From Bifidobacterium breve (lineage in GTDB: Bacteria; Actinomycetota; Acidimicrobiia; IMCC26256; PALSA-555), in assembly GCA_945889545.1 (NCBI GenBank), contig CAMDCC010000215.1, forward strand, positions 1 to 5,436: a DNA stretch of 5,436 nt, written 5' to 3'. The number at the start of each line of letters is the position of its first letter. Within the stretch, counting starts at the first letter, position 1. Position numbers and translations under genes: made by a program. This document shows, one piece after another, positions 1 through 5,436 of the stretch. The notes below the pieces were generated by a model that was not told the DNA's origin, did no database searches, and saw nothing but the letters and a program-made list of their open reading frames with translations.

Positions 1-834
1 CCGCGTGTGGCTCTCGTGGGTGAGTCGGGGGATCGACGAAAGCAGGGCTTGGGTGTACGGCATCTTCATGTCGCGGAAGAGCACGTTCGTGGGCGCCTTC
101 TCGACGATGCGCCCCGCGTACATGACGGCGATTTCGTCGGCGCGACCGGCGACGACGCCCAAGTCGTGAGTGATGAGCACCATGGCCATGAAGCGCTCGC
201 GCTGTTGGTTGGCCATGAGCTCGAGCACCTGGGCCTGCACGGTCACGTCGAGCGCGGTCGTCGGCTCGTCGGCGAACAGGAGCTTCGGCCCCGCGGCGAG
301 TGCCACCGCGATGCACACGCGTTGGCGCATGCCACCCGACAGCTGATGTGGGTACTCGCCGAGGCGGCGACGGGGCTCGGGGATCCGCACCGACTCCAAC
401 AGGCTCTCGGCCAGGTCGTTGGCGTACGCCTTGTCGACGTCGAGGTGCTCGCGGATCGACTCGGTGATCTGCTTGCCGATCTTCATGACCGGGTTCAGTG
501 AGGTCATCGGGTCCTGGAAGATCATCGCCAGCTGCGAGCCCCAGTACCCGCGCATCTCCTTGGCCGTGAGGTCGATGAGCTCGCGGCCCTCGAAACGCAC
601 CGATCCCTCGCGCACCAAGCCGCGGCGGGGGAGCAAGCCCATCACCGAACGGGAGAGCACGGTCTTGCCGCTCCCGGACTCGCCGACGATGCCGATGGTC
701 TTCCCCCGCTCAAGCGTGAACGACACACCGTCGACCGACCGCACCAAGCCTCGATCCGTCTCGAAGTACGTCTTGATGTCGGTCACTTCGAGGAGCGGAC
801 CGTCGTACTGCTCGGCAAAACGCGAGTCGGTCAA
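1..834 (-). CDS. Oligopeptide/dipeptide ABC transporter ATP-binding protein, DppD/OppD type (3' end beyond window)
   Basis: This is the cytoplasmic ATPase that powers the peptide importer. The 278 codons in the window stay open to the left edge. All nucleotide-binding motifs are visible: Walker A GESGSGKT (51-58), Q-loop FQDP (Q107), ABC signature LSGGMRQRV (165-173), Walker B LLFADE (185-190), D-loop TALD (193-196) and H-loop ITHD (H223). The segment MPYTQALLSSIPRL (258-271) matches the start of the C-terminal extension found in DppD/OppD/DppF proteins. Family members are usually about 320-350 residues, so roughly 40-70 residues are missing. The TTG start (832-834) is chosen because GGGAGG (842-847) lies 7 nt upstream and because TTGA overlaps the TGA stop of the upstream permease, which suggests translational coupling. 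No catalytic residue is missing. DppD rather than DppF is inferred from its position directly after the second permease. Confidence 0.96.
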   Translation of the reverse strand, partial: MTDSRFAEQYDGPLLEVTDIKTYFETDRGLVRSVDGVSFTLERGKTIGIVGESGSGKTVLSRSVMGLLPRRGLVREGSVRFEGRELIDLTAKEMRGYWGSQLAMIFQDPMTSLNPVMKIGKQITESIREHLDVDKAYANDLAESLLESVRIPEPRRRLGEYPHQLSGGMRQRVCIAVALAAGPKLLFADEPTTALDVTVQAQVLELMANQQRERFMAMVLITHDLGVVAGRADEIAVMYAGRIVEKAPTNVLFRDMKMPYTQALLSSIPRLTHESHTR

Positions 835-1862
835 ATTCCTGCCTCCCGAACGTCGAAGCGCGCCCGAACGACATCGCCGAGGAAGTTGAGCGCGAGCACG
901 GTGACGAAGGTCAGGATCGAGGGCACGAAGATGATGTGCGGCGAGCTGTTGAGCGCGCCGCGATCGAGGCCGATGATCGTCCCCCAACTCGGGGTTGGGG
1001 GTTTCATGCCCACGCCGAGGATGCTCAAAGCGCCTTCGGCCACGATGGCCACGGCGATGCCGAGCAGCGCGATCGACGCCATAGCCGGGAGCACGTTGGG
1101 CAGCACCTCGCGCACCATGATCCTCAAGTTCTTGGCACCCTGAGCGCGCGCTGCGAGCACGAACTCCCGCTGCGACCAGCTGAGCGCGCTCGCGCGCGTA
1201 ATGCGCCCGAGCAGCGGGATCGACACGATCCCGATGGCAAGGATCAGCGTCACCTCCACCGGGAGCGCGGTGCCACCCCCGGCCTCCTCGGGAGGTTTTT
1301 GGAGGAACGCAGTGAGCGCTAAGGCGAGGATGACGGCAGGGACCGAGAGCATCACATTGAAGCTGCTCGTGAGCACCGCGTCGACGCGACCGCCGAAGAA
1401 GCCCGCGACCATGCCGAGCGTCCCGCCGATGGCGAGCCCGAGGGCCACCGCGCCGACGGCGATCATCATCGATAAGCCGCCCCCGTAGATGACTCGTGAC
1501 GCCAGGTCGCGACCGTTCGTGTCGCACCCAAGGAGATGTCCCTCCGCCGTGCCCTCGTTCGCAAACGGGCCGCGACGTGCGCAGAATGCGTCGACGTCGG
1601 TCGTCGGATTGTCGAGCGGGAGCACGTTGAGGTGGGCGAGCGCGCCGCTCACGACGATCAGCGTGATCCAGCCGATGGCGAGCCACGCGCCGAGCCCGAG
1701 GCCCCTGCCTTTCTTGCGCCCCTCGTCGCCCGACTCGACCGCGAGCACCTGCAGCGCTTCCGCATCTGAAGGCGTGGCCTCGGCGCCGCCGTGGTCGGCT
1801 GCCCACATCACGGCTTCCGTTACGCGGGGGACCCCGTCGTTGTCAGGCGGCTGCGCGGGCAC
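831..1862 (-). CDS. Oligopeptide/dipeptide ABC transporter permease, DppC/OppC type
   Basis: This is the second inner-membrane permease subunit (343 residues), expected to form the translocation channel with the gene just upstream. The family signature HLLGCDTNGRDLASRVIYGG (109-128) corresponds to the usual HPLGTDxxGRD motif. The EAA-type ATPase-coupling loop lies around 232-260 (REFVLAARAQGAKN, then LPNVLP). Hydrophobic segments near 57-78, 128-155, 164-187, 202-219, 258-284 and 309-330 fit the normal topology. The GTG start is supported by GAGG (1870-1873) 7 nt upstream. It overlaps the end of the preceding permease by 20 bp. An ATG at codon 19 is a weaker alternative. The acidic cytoplasmic N-terminus of about 56 residues is longer than in enteric OppC/DppC. 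Two cysteines, C94 and C113, lie in the external segment after TM1. Substrate class cannot be read from the permease. Confidence 0.95.
   Translation of the reverse strand: MPAQPPDNDGVPRVTEAVMWAADHGGAEATPSDAEALQVLAVESGDEGRKKGRGLGLGAWLAIGWITLIVVSGALAHLNVLPLDNPTTDVDAFCARRGPFANEGTAEGHLLGCDTNGRDLASRVIYGGGLSMMIAVGAVALGLAIGGTLGMVAGFFGGRVDAVLTSSFNVMLSVPAVILALALTAFLQKPPEEAGGGTALPVEVTLILAIGIVSIPLLGRITRASALSWSQREFVLAARAQGAKNLRIMVREVLPNVLPAMASIALLGIAVAIVAEGALSILGVGMKPPTPSWGTIIGLDRGALNSSPHIIFVPSILTFVTVLALNFLGDVVRARFDVREAGI
842..847 (-). promoter_or_regulatory. Ribosome binding site deciding the TTG start of the ATPase gene
   Basis: Minus-strand GGGAGG ends 7 nt before the TTG at 832-834. It lies inside the last codons of the upstream permease gene. 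No comparable site precedes the later in-frame GTG codons, so it supports the unusual TTG initiation. Confidence 0.7.
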
Positions 1863-2844
1863 GTCTGATCCTCGGATCGAGCACGGCGTACAGGAAGTCG
1901 ACCAAGAAGTTGATCAACACGAACAGCAAGGCGATCACCAACACGAAACCTTGGAGCTCGACGTACTGGCGGGCGCTCAGCGCCTGGAAGATCTTGAGGC
2001 CCATCCCCGGCATGCCGTAGATCACCTCGACCACTACGGCGCCACCGATGAGCGCACCCATGTTGAGGCCGGCAACCGTGAGGAGTGTGAGGCTCGATGG
2101 GCGGAGCGCATGACGCCACAGGATTCGTCGGTTCGAGAGACCCTTCGACTTGGCCATCGTGATGAAGTTCTCTTGCAGCGTCGCGATCATGTCGCTGCGC
2201 AGCAGCCGCATGTAGATGGCGATCTGGCCCGCGGCGAGGGAAACCGCGGGCAGCACCATCACCTCGAGGTGCCGACCGAGATCGAGCGCGCCCGAACGAC
2301 CGAAGAGCGGATCGAGCCATCCCGGCGCGTACCCAGAGGTTGGTAACCACTCGAGCTCGACGCCAACGAAGTACGAGAGCACCAATGCGAGCACGAAGTT
2401 CGGGAGCGCGAGCAGCGCGAACGAGGTGGTGCTGATGGCGCGGTCGGCCCGCGACCCGGCTCGGTACGCGCTGAACACCCCGAGCGGGATGGCGAACGCC
2501 AACGCGAGGATCTGGGCGTAGATCATGAGCTGGAGCGAAACCGGGAGGGCTTGCTTGAGCGTGTCGGTCACGGCGACGTTGGTTGCGTAGTTCCGCCCGA
2601 GGTCCCCCCGGGCCACATCGCCGACGTAGTCGAAGTACTGCTCGTACAGCGGCCGATCGAGCCCGAGGTGCTCGCGCACCGCCTGCGCGGCTGCACGGCC
2701 CTGCGCGCCGACTTGGTTGGGGACGATCACGTCGACCGGGTCGCCCGGGAGGATCCGGACGAGGAAGAACGTGAACGTGACGACGATCCACAGGACGACG
2801 ACGAGCTGCACCACTCGCATCGCGACGACCCGCGCCGTGCTCAC
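1843..2844 (-). CDS. Oligopeptide/dipeptide ABC transporter permease, DppB/OppB type
   Basis: This is the first inner-membrane permease subunit of the importer (333 residues). The N-terminal TM1 and the FLVRILPGDP motif (27-36) are characteristic of DppB/OppB. The ATPase-coupling EAA loop is AKSKGLSNRRILWRHALRP (231-249). The C-terminus ends in the usual form, VLDPRIRR (321-328). Further hydrophobic segments lie near 101-125, 139-162, 195-212, 251-275 and 298-320, consistent with six TM helices. The GTG start is preferred because it follows a purine-rich stretch (GGGGGCGAGGGC) and puts the PGDP motif at the usual distance from the N-terminus. The ATG at 2818-2820 would shorten the protein by 8 residues and has no visible ribosome binding site. 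The gene follows the binding-protein gene after a 74-bp gap containing a stem-loop, and its 3' end overlaps the next permease by 20 bp. Confidence 0.95.
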   Translation of the reverse strand: MSTARVVAMRVVQLVVVLWIVVTFTFFLVRILPGDPVDVIVPNQVGAQGRAAAQAVREHLGLDRPLYEQYFDYVGDVARGDLGRNYATNVAVTDTLKQALPVSLQLMIYAQILALAFAIPLGVFSAYRAGSRADRAISTTSFALLALPNFVLALVLSYFVGVELEWLPTSGYAPGWLDPLFGRSGALDLGRHLEVMVLPAVSLAAGQIAIYMRLLRSDMIATLQENFITMAKSKGLSNRRILWRHALRPSSLTLLTVAGLNMGALIGGAVVVEVIYGMPGMGLKIFQALSARQYVELQGFVLVIALLFVLINFLVDFLYAVLDPRIRRARAAA

Positions 2845-2883
2845 GCCCTCGCCCCCGCTCTCTCTCGAGCCGTTCTTGCGAAT

Positions 2884-2910
2884 GGGCCGGCCCGCGGATC
2901 GGGTCGGCCC
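2884..2910 (-). other. Intercistronic stem-loop between binding-protein and permease genes
   Basis: Arms at 2884-2894 and 2900-2910 are 11 nt each with a 5-nt loop. In the minus-strand transcript they pair over 10 GC-rich positions with one A-C mismatch. The structure starts 8 nt after the TAG stop of the binding-protein gene. It is followed by ATTCGC rather than a U-tract, so it does not look like a strong intrinsic terminator. In many binding-protein-dependent operons a stem-loop here stabilises the upstream mRNA and raises the binding protein over the permeases. That role is inferred here. Confidence 0.6.
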
Positions 2911-2918
2911 AACCGCAA

Positions 2919-4568
2919 CTACTTCTTGGTGAGCCCGAGTACCGGGATCCGGCCGTACACGAACAGCGGCTTGCCGCCACCGTCGGGCAGCTTCGGCAAC
3001 GTGACCTTGACGTCGGGAGTAGAGGCGATGGTCCAGTCCACGTACCAGACCGGGATCAGACCGACGATCTCGGCAATCCGCTCGTTGACCCCCTTGTAGA
3101 TGCGCTCAATCTCGTTGATGTCGGAGGCACCGCGACCCTCGTCGAAGAGCGCCTGGAGGTCGGTGTCGGTGATCCGGCCGAAGTTGGTCAGGTATGGCGT
3201 GCCCGCTTCCGTGAGCCCGAACCACGAGTAGGTGTCGAAGTCGGGGTGTTGCGAGCCTCCGTGCAAGTTCCGCCAGAGGAAGATGCCGAAGTTGCCGCCC
3301 AGCGCCTGGCCGATGAGCGCGGCCTGGTCGACTTGCTGGATGTCGGCGGTCATACCCGCCTTCTCGATCTGCTGGGCGATCGTCTGGGCCTCACGGGCGT
3401 TCTCGGTGTCGTTGGTGGTCAGCAACGTCACCGTGATCGGTCCGCTCTCTGCCTCGACCGCCGCGACCGCGGCCTTCGCCTTCTTGAGGTTGAACTTCGG
3501 GTACCCGGCGTTCTTCTCGTAGCCCGGGACCTTCCTGTCCATGATGCTGTTGGCCACTTCGAACACGCCCTGGTTCTGGATCTCGTTGATCTCTTCGCGG
3601 TTCAACGCGAGAGCGAGTGCCTCACGTGCTTCGGGGTTGTCGAAGGGTGGCTTGGAGGCGTTGACGAAGTAGTAGCGGATCTCACGGAAGCCGGGCTTCT
3701 GGGTGAGGAGCTTGAACTGGTTCCCGAGGCCACGAAGCCGCGCGATCTGGATCCCGCTCGACGTGTGCAGCATGTCGAGCTCGCCACCCTCGAGGGCGGT
3801 GATGCGCTGCGGCGCGTCGGGCTGCGGGATGAAGGTGATCTGGTCGGCCTTCGGGTAGCCCGGCTGCCAGTAGTCCGGGTTCTTCTCGACGACCAGTCGC
3901 TCGTTTTGGAGCCACTCGACGAGCTTGAAGGGGCCGGACCCGATCATGTTCGTCGAGCAGTCCTCGGCGCCGATCTGGGCCGGGGCCATCATGCCGAGGC
4001 GCCCAGTCGCGTACAGCGCGCTGGGGTAGTCGTGCACGGATCGCGAGAGCACGACCTTCACCGTGAGGGGGTCGACGACCTCGGTGCTGCTGAAGTACGC
4101 GCCGATGAGCGCCGAGAACAGCGGTGCACTCTGGTCCGGGTTCTTGCCCGCGTAGGAGTCGAGGTTCAGCTTGATCGCTTCGGCGTCGACGGGTGTGCCG
4201 TCGTGGAAGGTGACGCCCTCGCGGAGCGTGATCGTCCACTCGGTGAAGTCGGCGTTCGGCTCCACCGACTTTGCGAGGTAGGGGACCATCTCGCCCTTGC
4301 TGTTCGGCACGACGAGCGTGTCGTAGATCGCCGCCACCACCTGGATGCCCGAGATGGCGAGCTGCGCCGAGGGCAGGCAGAACCCGAGGGAGGTCTCGGC
4401 TTCGAGGCCGAAGGTGATCTCGCCGCCACCGGCCTGGCTCGCACGCCGCTCGGGGGCGGCCGCACCAGTCGTGGCGAACGTGGCGCTGATGATCGCCAGC
4501 GTGGCAATGGCCGCCGCGAGGCGAGCGAAGCGACGACGAGATGCGTGCGGGTGTGACTCGACCACCAT
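2919..4568 (-). CDS. Extracellular substrate-binding protein of a peptide-type ABC transporter (SBP family 5, DppA/OppA-like)
   Basis: This 549-residue secreted protein captures the substrate and delivers it to the permease pair downstream. SBP_bac_5 family features run through residues 50-510: VPYLAKSVEPNADFTEWTI (95-113), LREGVTFHDGTPVDA (115-129), IGSGPFKLVEW (209-219) and NPDYW (230-234). The ATG at 4566-4568 is preferred because GGGGGA lies just upstream and the signal peptide then starts at residue 1. The in-frame GTG at 4641-4643 lies close to the predicted transcript start and would place 25 unrelated residues before the signal. The N-terminus carries a Tat-like motif SRRRFAR (10-16), then a mildly hydrophobic region (17-35) and an alanine-rich end. 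No lipobox cysteine is present. The only cysteines are C64 and C204. Peptide is the default substrate, but this family also carries nickel, sugars, opines and other ligands, so the ligand is unresolved. Confidence 0.94.
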   Translation of the reverse strand: MVVESHPHASRRRFARLAAAIATLAIISATFATTGAAAPERRASQAGGGEITFGLEAETSLGFCLPSAQLAISGIQVVAAIYDTLVVPNSKGEMVPYLAKSVEPNADFTEWTITLREGVTFHDGTPVDAEAIKLNLDSYAGKNPDQSAPLFSALIGAYFSSTEVVDPLTVKVVLSRSVHDYPSALYATGRLGMMAPAQIGAEDCSTNMIGSGPFKLVEWLQNERLVVEKNPDYWQPGYPKADQITFIPQPDAPQRITALEGGELDMLHTSSGIQIARLRGLGNQFKLLTQKPGFREIRYYFVNASKPPFDNPEAREALALALNREEINEIQNQGVFEVANSIMDRKVPGYEKNAGYPKFNLKKAKAAVAAVEAESGPITVTLLTTNDTENAREAQTIAQQIEKAGMTADIQQVDQAALIGQALGGNFGIFLWRNLHGGSQHPDFDTYSWFGLTEAGTPYLTNFGRITDTDLQALFDEGRGASDINEIERIYKGVNERIAEIVGLIPVWYVDWTIASTPDVKVTLPKLPDGGGKPLFVYGRIPVLGLTKK

Positions 4569-4571
4569 GAT

Positions 4572-4577
4572 TCCCCC
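4572..4577 (-). promoter_or_regulatory. Ribosome binding site of the binding-protein gene
   Basis: Minus-strand GGGGGA lies 3 nt before the ATG at 4566-4568, a slightly short spacing. It supports this start over the upstream in-frame GTG at 4641-4643, which has no purine-rich site placed before it. Confidence 0.55.
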
Positions 4578-4583
4578 AGATGG

Positions 4584-4602
4584 GCCGGAGCGAGGCTCCG
4601 GC
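4584..4602 (-). repeat. Perfect inverted repeat (stem-loop) in the operon leader
   Basis: GCCGGAG and CTCCGGC form a perfect 7-bp stem, extended to 8 bp by an inner C-G pair, around a short loop. It ends 6 nt before the GGGGGA ribosome binding site of the binding-protein gene. It lies within the predicted 5' leader and has no U-tract after it. It could stabilise the mRNA 5' end or modulate ribosome access. The structure is seen directly; the role is inferred. Confidence 0.6.
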
Positions 4603-4607
4603 GTGGT

Positions 4608-4619
4608 TACTCGCGAGTA
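4608..4619. promoter_or_regulatory. Perfect 12-bp palindrome, candidate operator
   Basis: TACTCGCGAGTA is an exact self-reverse-complement in the divergent intergenic region. It sits about 30-40 nt downstream of the predicted transcription start of the transporter operon. Palindromes of this kind are typical of dimeric repressors, but no regulator gene is present in the window to pair with it. Confidence 0.45.
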
Positions 4620-4628
4620 CGACGAGGG

Positions 4629-4644
4629 TGTGACCCCCGTCACG
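4629..4644. promoter_or_regulatory. CRP/GlxR-like binding site
   Basis: The plus strand reads TGTGA-CCCCCG-TCACG, matching the CRP/FNR-family consensus TGTGA-N6-TCACA at 9 of 10 half-site positions. It lies immediately downstream of the predicted start of the transporter transcript, a position where a bound activator-type protein would normally block transcription. It is also upstream of the divergent membrane-protein gene (ATG at 4711) and could act on either. The match is seen directly; binding by a cAMP-responsive regulator is inferred. Confidence 0.45.
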
Positions 4645-4654
4645 ATTGGTCAGC

Positions 4655-4682
4655 ACTCTAGAGGGCGCGCACCCCCTGTCAA
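4655..4682 (-). promoter_or_regulatory. Sigma70-type promoter of the peptide-transporter operon
   Basis: On the minus strand a perfect -35 box TTGACA (4677-4682) is followed after 16 nt by TAGAGT (4655-4660), which matches TATAAT at 4 of 6 positions. Transcription would start near 4647-4650, giving a leader of about 80 nt before the binding-protein ATG. No comparable promoter was found in the 74-bp gap before the permease genes, so the four genes probably share this one. Confidence 0.6.
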
Positions 4683-4699
4683 ACCGCGCCCCGCCTGGC

Positions 4700-4704
4700 G
4701 AAGG
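4700..4704 (+). promoter_or_regulatory. Ribosome binding site for the divergent membrane-protein gene
   Basis: GAAGG lies 6 nt before the ATG at 4711-4713. The later in-frame ATG codons at 4744 and 4756 have no comparable site at a suitable distance, so this favours 4711, although the first TM would also follow naturally from 4744 or 4756. Confidence 0.45.
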
Positions 4705-4710
4705 CAGTCC

Positions 4711-5436
4711 ATGGCCGGTCCGGGCCAGGTCCGGGCCTCTGCGATGCTGACGCCTATGGGGGTGGTGGCCGAGATTGGGCTCGTGGTGGTGGGCGTACTC
4801 CTCATCGGCGCCGTGTTCGACTCGGCCCTGCGCACCTTCGTGCTGCCCCGCGCCGCCCGGACCCCCTTGACCCGCGGGGTGTTCGTGGGTCTGCGGATGG
4901 TGTTCGACCTCATTGCCCGCCCGGCGCACACGTACGAGCGCCGCGATCGGGTGATGGCGCTCTATGCCCCGATCGGCCTCCTCGCGCTGGTGGCGGTGTG
5001 GGCCGTGATGGTGGTCTCCGGCTTCACGATGATCTTCCGGGTCACCAGCGTCCAAACGTAGGAGCGAGCATTTGAGCTGAGCGGCTCCTCCTTCTTCACG
5101 TTAGGCATGGTCTCGCCACCCACGCGCGCCGGCGACTACGTGCTGGTGTTCCTCGAAGCCGCGGCTGGCCTCGGGTTGCTCGCTCTGCTCATCAGCTACT
5201 TGCCCACGATCTACAACGCCTTCTCGCGACGAGAGGTGCTGGTGGCGAAGCTTGCGGTCCGCGGTGGAAACCCTCCGTCGGGCGTCGAGATCCTCACCCG
5301 TGCGCAAAGCATGCAGCGGTTCAACCTGCTCGACGAGGTCTGGACCGAGTGGCAGACGTGGTTCGCGGAGCTCGAGGAGACGCACACATCGCTGGGCATG
5401 CTCAGCTTCTTCCGGTCCCCGCAGCCCGATCGCTCT
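4711..5436 (+). pseudogene. Channel-like integral membrane protein (two-TM potassium-channel-like family), interrupted by an in-frame TAG; 3' end beyond window
   Basis: The 5' part (4711-5061) encodes 116 residues ending at TAG (5059-5061). The same frame then continues open for 125 codons (5062-5436) to the window edge. The first part has a TM near residues 20-40, then ALRTFVLPRAAR and HTYERRDRVMALYAP, and a second TM to MIF. The continuation begins ERAFELSGSSFFTLGM, a pore-loop-like segment with TLG in place of TVG, followed by a third TM (VLVFLEAAAGLGLLALLISYLP) and the cytoplasmic SRREVLVAKLAVRGG, EETHTSLGML and FFRSPQPD. From memory these resemble conserved actinobacterial proteins annotated as hypothetical or ion-channel-like, in which both halves form one polypeptide. 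The upstream fragment alone would lack the pore. Start uncertain: 4711 has GAAGG upstream; 4744 and 4756 are alternatives. A sequencing error or stop readthrough cannot be excluded. The gene is divergent from the transporter and no functional link is evident. Confidence 0.7.

Noticed and set aside
1489..2346. 285-codon plus-strand frame opposite the permease genes
   Set aside because: It is antisense to two well-supported permease genes and its composition changes midway, as expected of a shadow frame.
2884..2910. Reading the hairpin as a rho-independent terminator
   Set aside because: The minus-strand sequence after the stem is ATTCGCAAG, with no U-run, and the permeases would then lack a visible promoter.
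1820..2980. 386-codon minus-strand frame overlapping the DppB-like permease
   Set aside because: It is arginine- and alanine-rich with low-complexity composition and no family resemblance, while the other frame over the same DNA encodes an unmistakable permease.
3246..4556. 436-codon open frame on the plus strand, antisense to the binding-protein gene
   Set aside because: Its translation is rich in R, V, L, D, G and H with no recognisable domain, and it mirrors a clearly real minus-strand gene. Long antisense frames are expected in GC-rich coding DNA.
4641..4643. In-frame GTG as an upstream start of the binding-protein gene
   Set aside because: It lies almost at the predicted transcription start, has no ribosome binding site, and would place 25 unrelated residues before the signal peptide.
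4656..4663. CTCTAGAG 8-bp palindrome as an operator
   Set aside because: It is too short to stand out and overlaps the -10 region, which already explains part of it.
3682..5055. 457-codon minus-strand frame crossing the intergenic region and the channel-like gene
   Set aside because: It runs through a promoter region and two genes in opposite orientation, and its H/R/G/E-rich translation is typical of an out-of-frame GC-rich read.
5107..5436. ATG at 5107 as the start of a separate downstream gene
   Set aside because: It lies inside the pore-like segment and would remove its conserved SGSSFFTLG part. No ribosome binding site is seen upstream.

Overview
The window is GC-rich DNA with GTG/TTG starts and tightly packed genes. 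This suggests a high-GC bacterium, most likely an actinobacterium (possibly Acidimicrobiia-like, low confidence). No rRNA, tRNA, CRISPR array, transposase or integrase was seen.

Positions 1-4568, minus strand: most of an oligopeptide/dipeptide (Dpp/Opp-type) ABC importer operon. In transcription order it encodes a 549-residue substrate-binding protein with a Tat-like, non-lipoprotein signal peptide (2919-4568), a DppB/OppB-type permease (1843-2844), a DppC/OppC-type permease (831-1862) and a DppD/OppD-type ATPase (1-834, running off the left edge). The last three genes overlap and are probably translationally coupled. A stem-loop lies in the only real gap, between the binding protein and the first permease. 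The usual second ATPase (DppF/OppF) is not in the window and would be expected to the left of position 1.

Positions 4569-4710: a divergent intergenic region. It holds a good sigma70-type promoter for the transporter operon (TTGACA, 16 nt, TAGAGT on the minus strand). Downstream of it are a CRP/GlxR-like inverted repeat (TGTGA-N6-TCACG), a perfect 12-bp palindrome and a perfect stem-loop just before the ribosome binding site, so the leader looks densely regulated.

Positions 4711-5436, plus strand: a divergently transcribed membrane protein with a TM, TM, pore-like loop, TM layout, resembling a family of two-TM potassium-channel-like proteins. Its reading frame is interrupted by a single in-frame TAG at 5059-5061, directly before the pore-like SGSSFFTLGM segment, and the same frame continues open to the right edge. 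It is a recent nonsense pseudogene, a readthrough gene or a sequencing error.

The transporter is a well-known system. The parts most worth a second look are the interrupted channel-like gene and the operator-rich divergent region. I did not find a clearly new biological system here.
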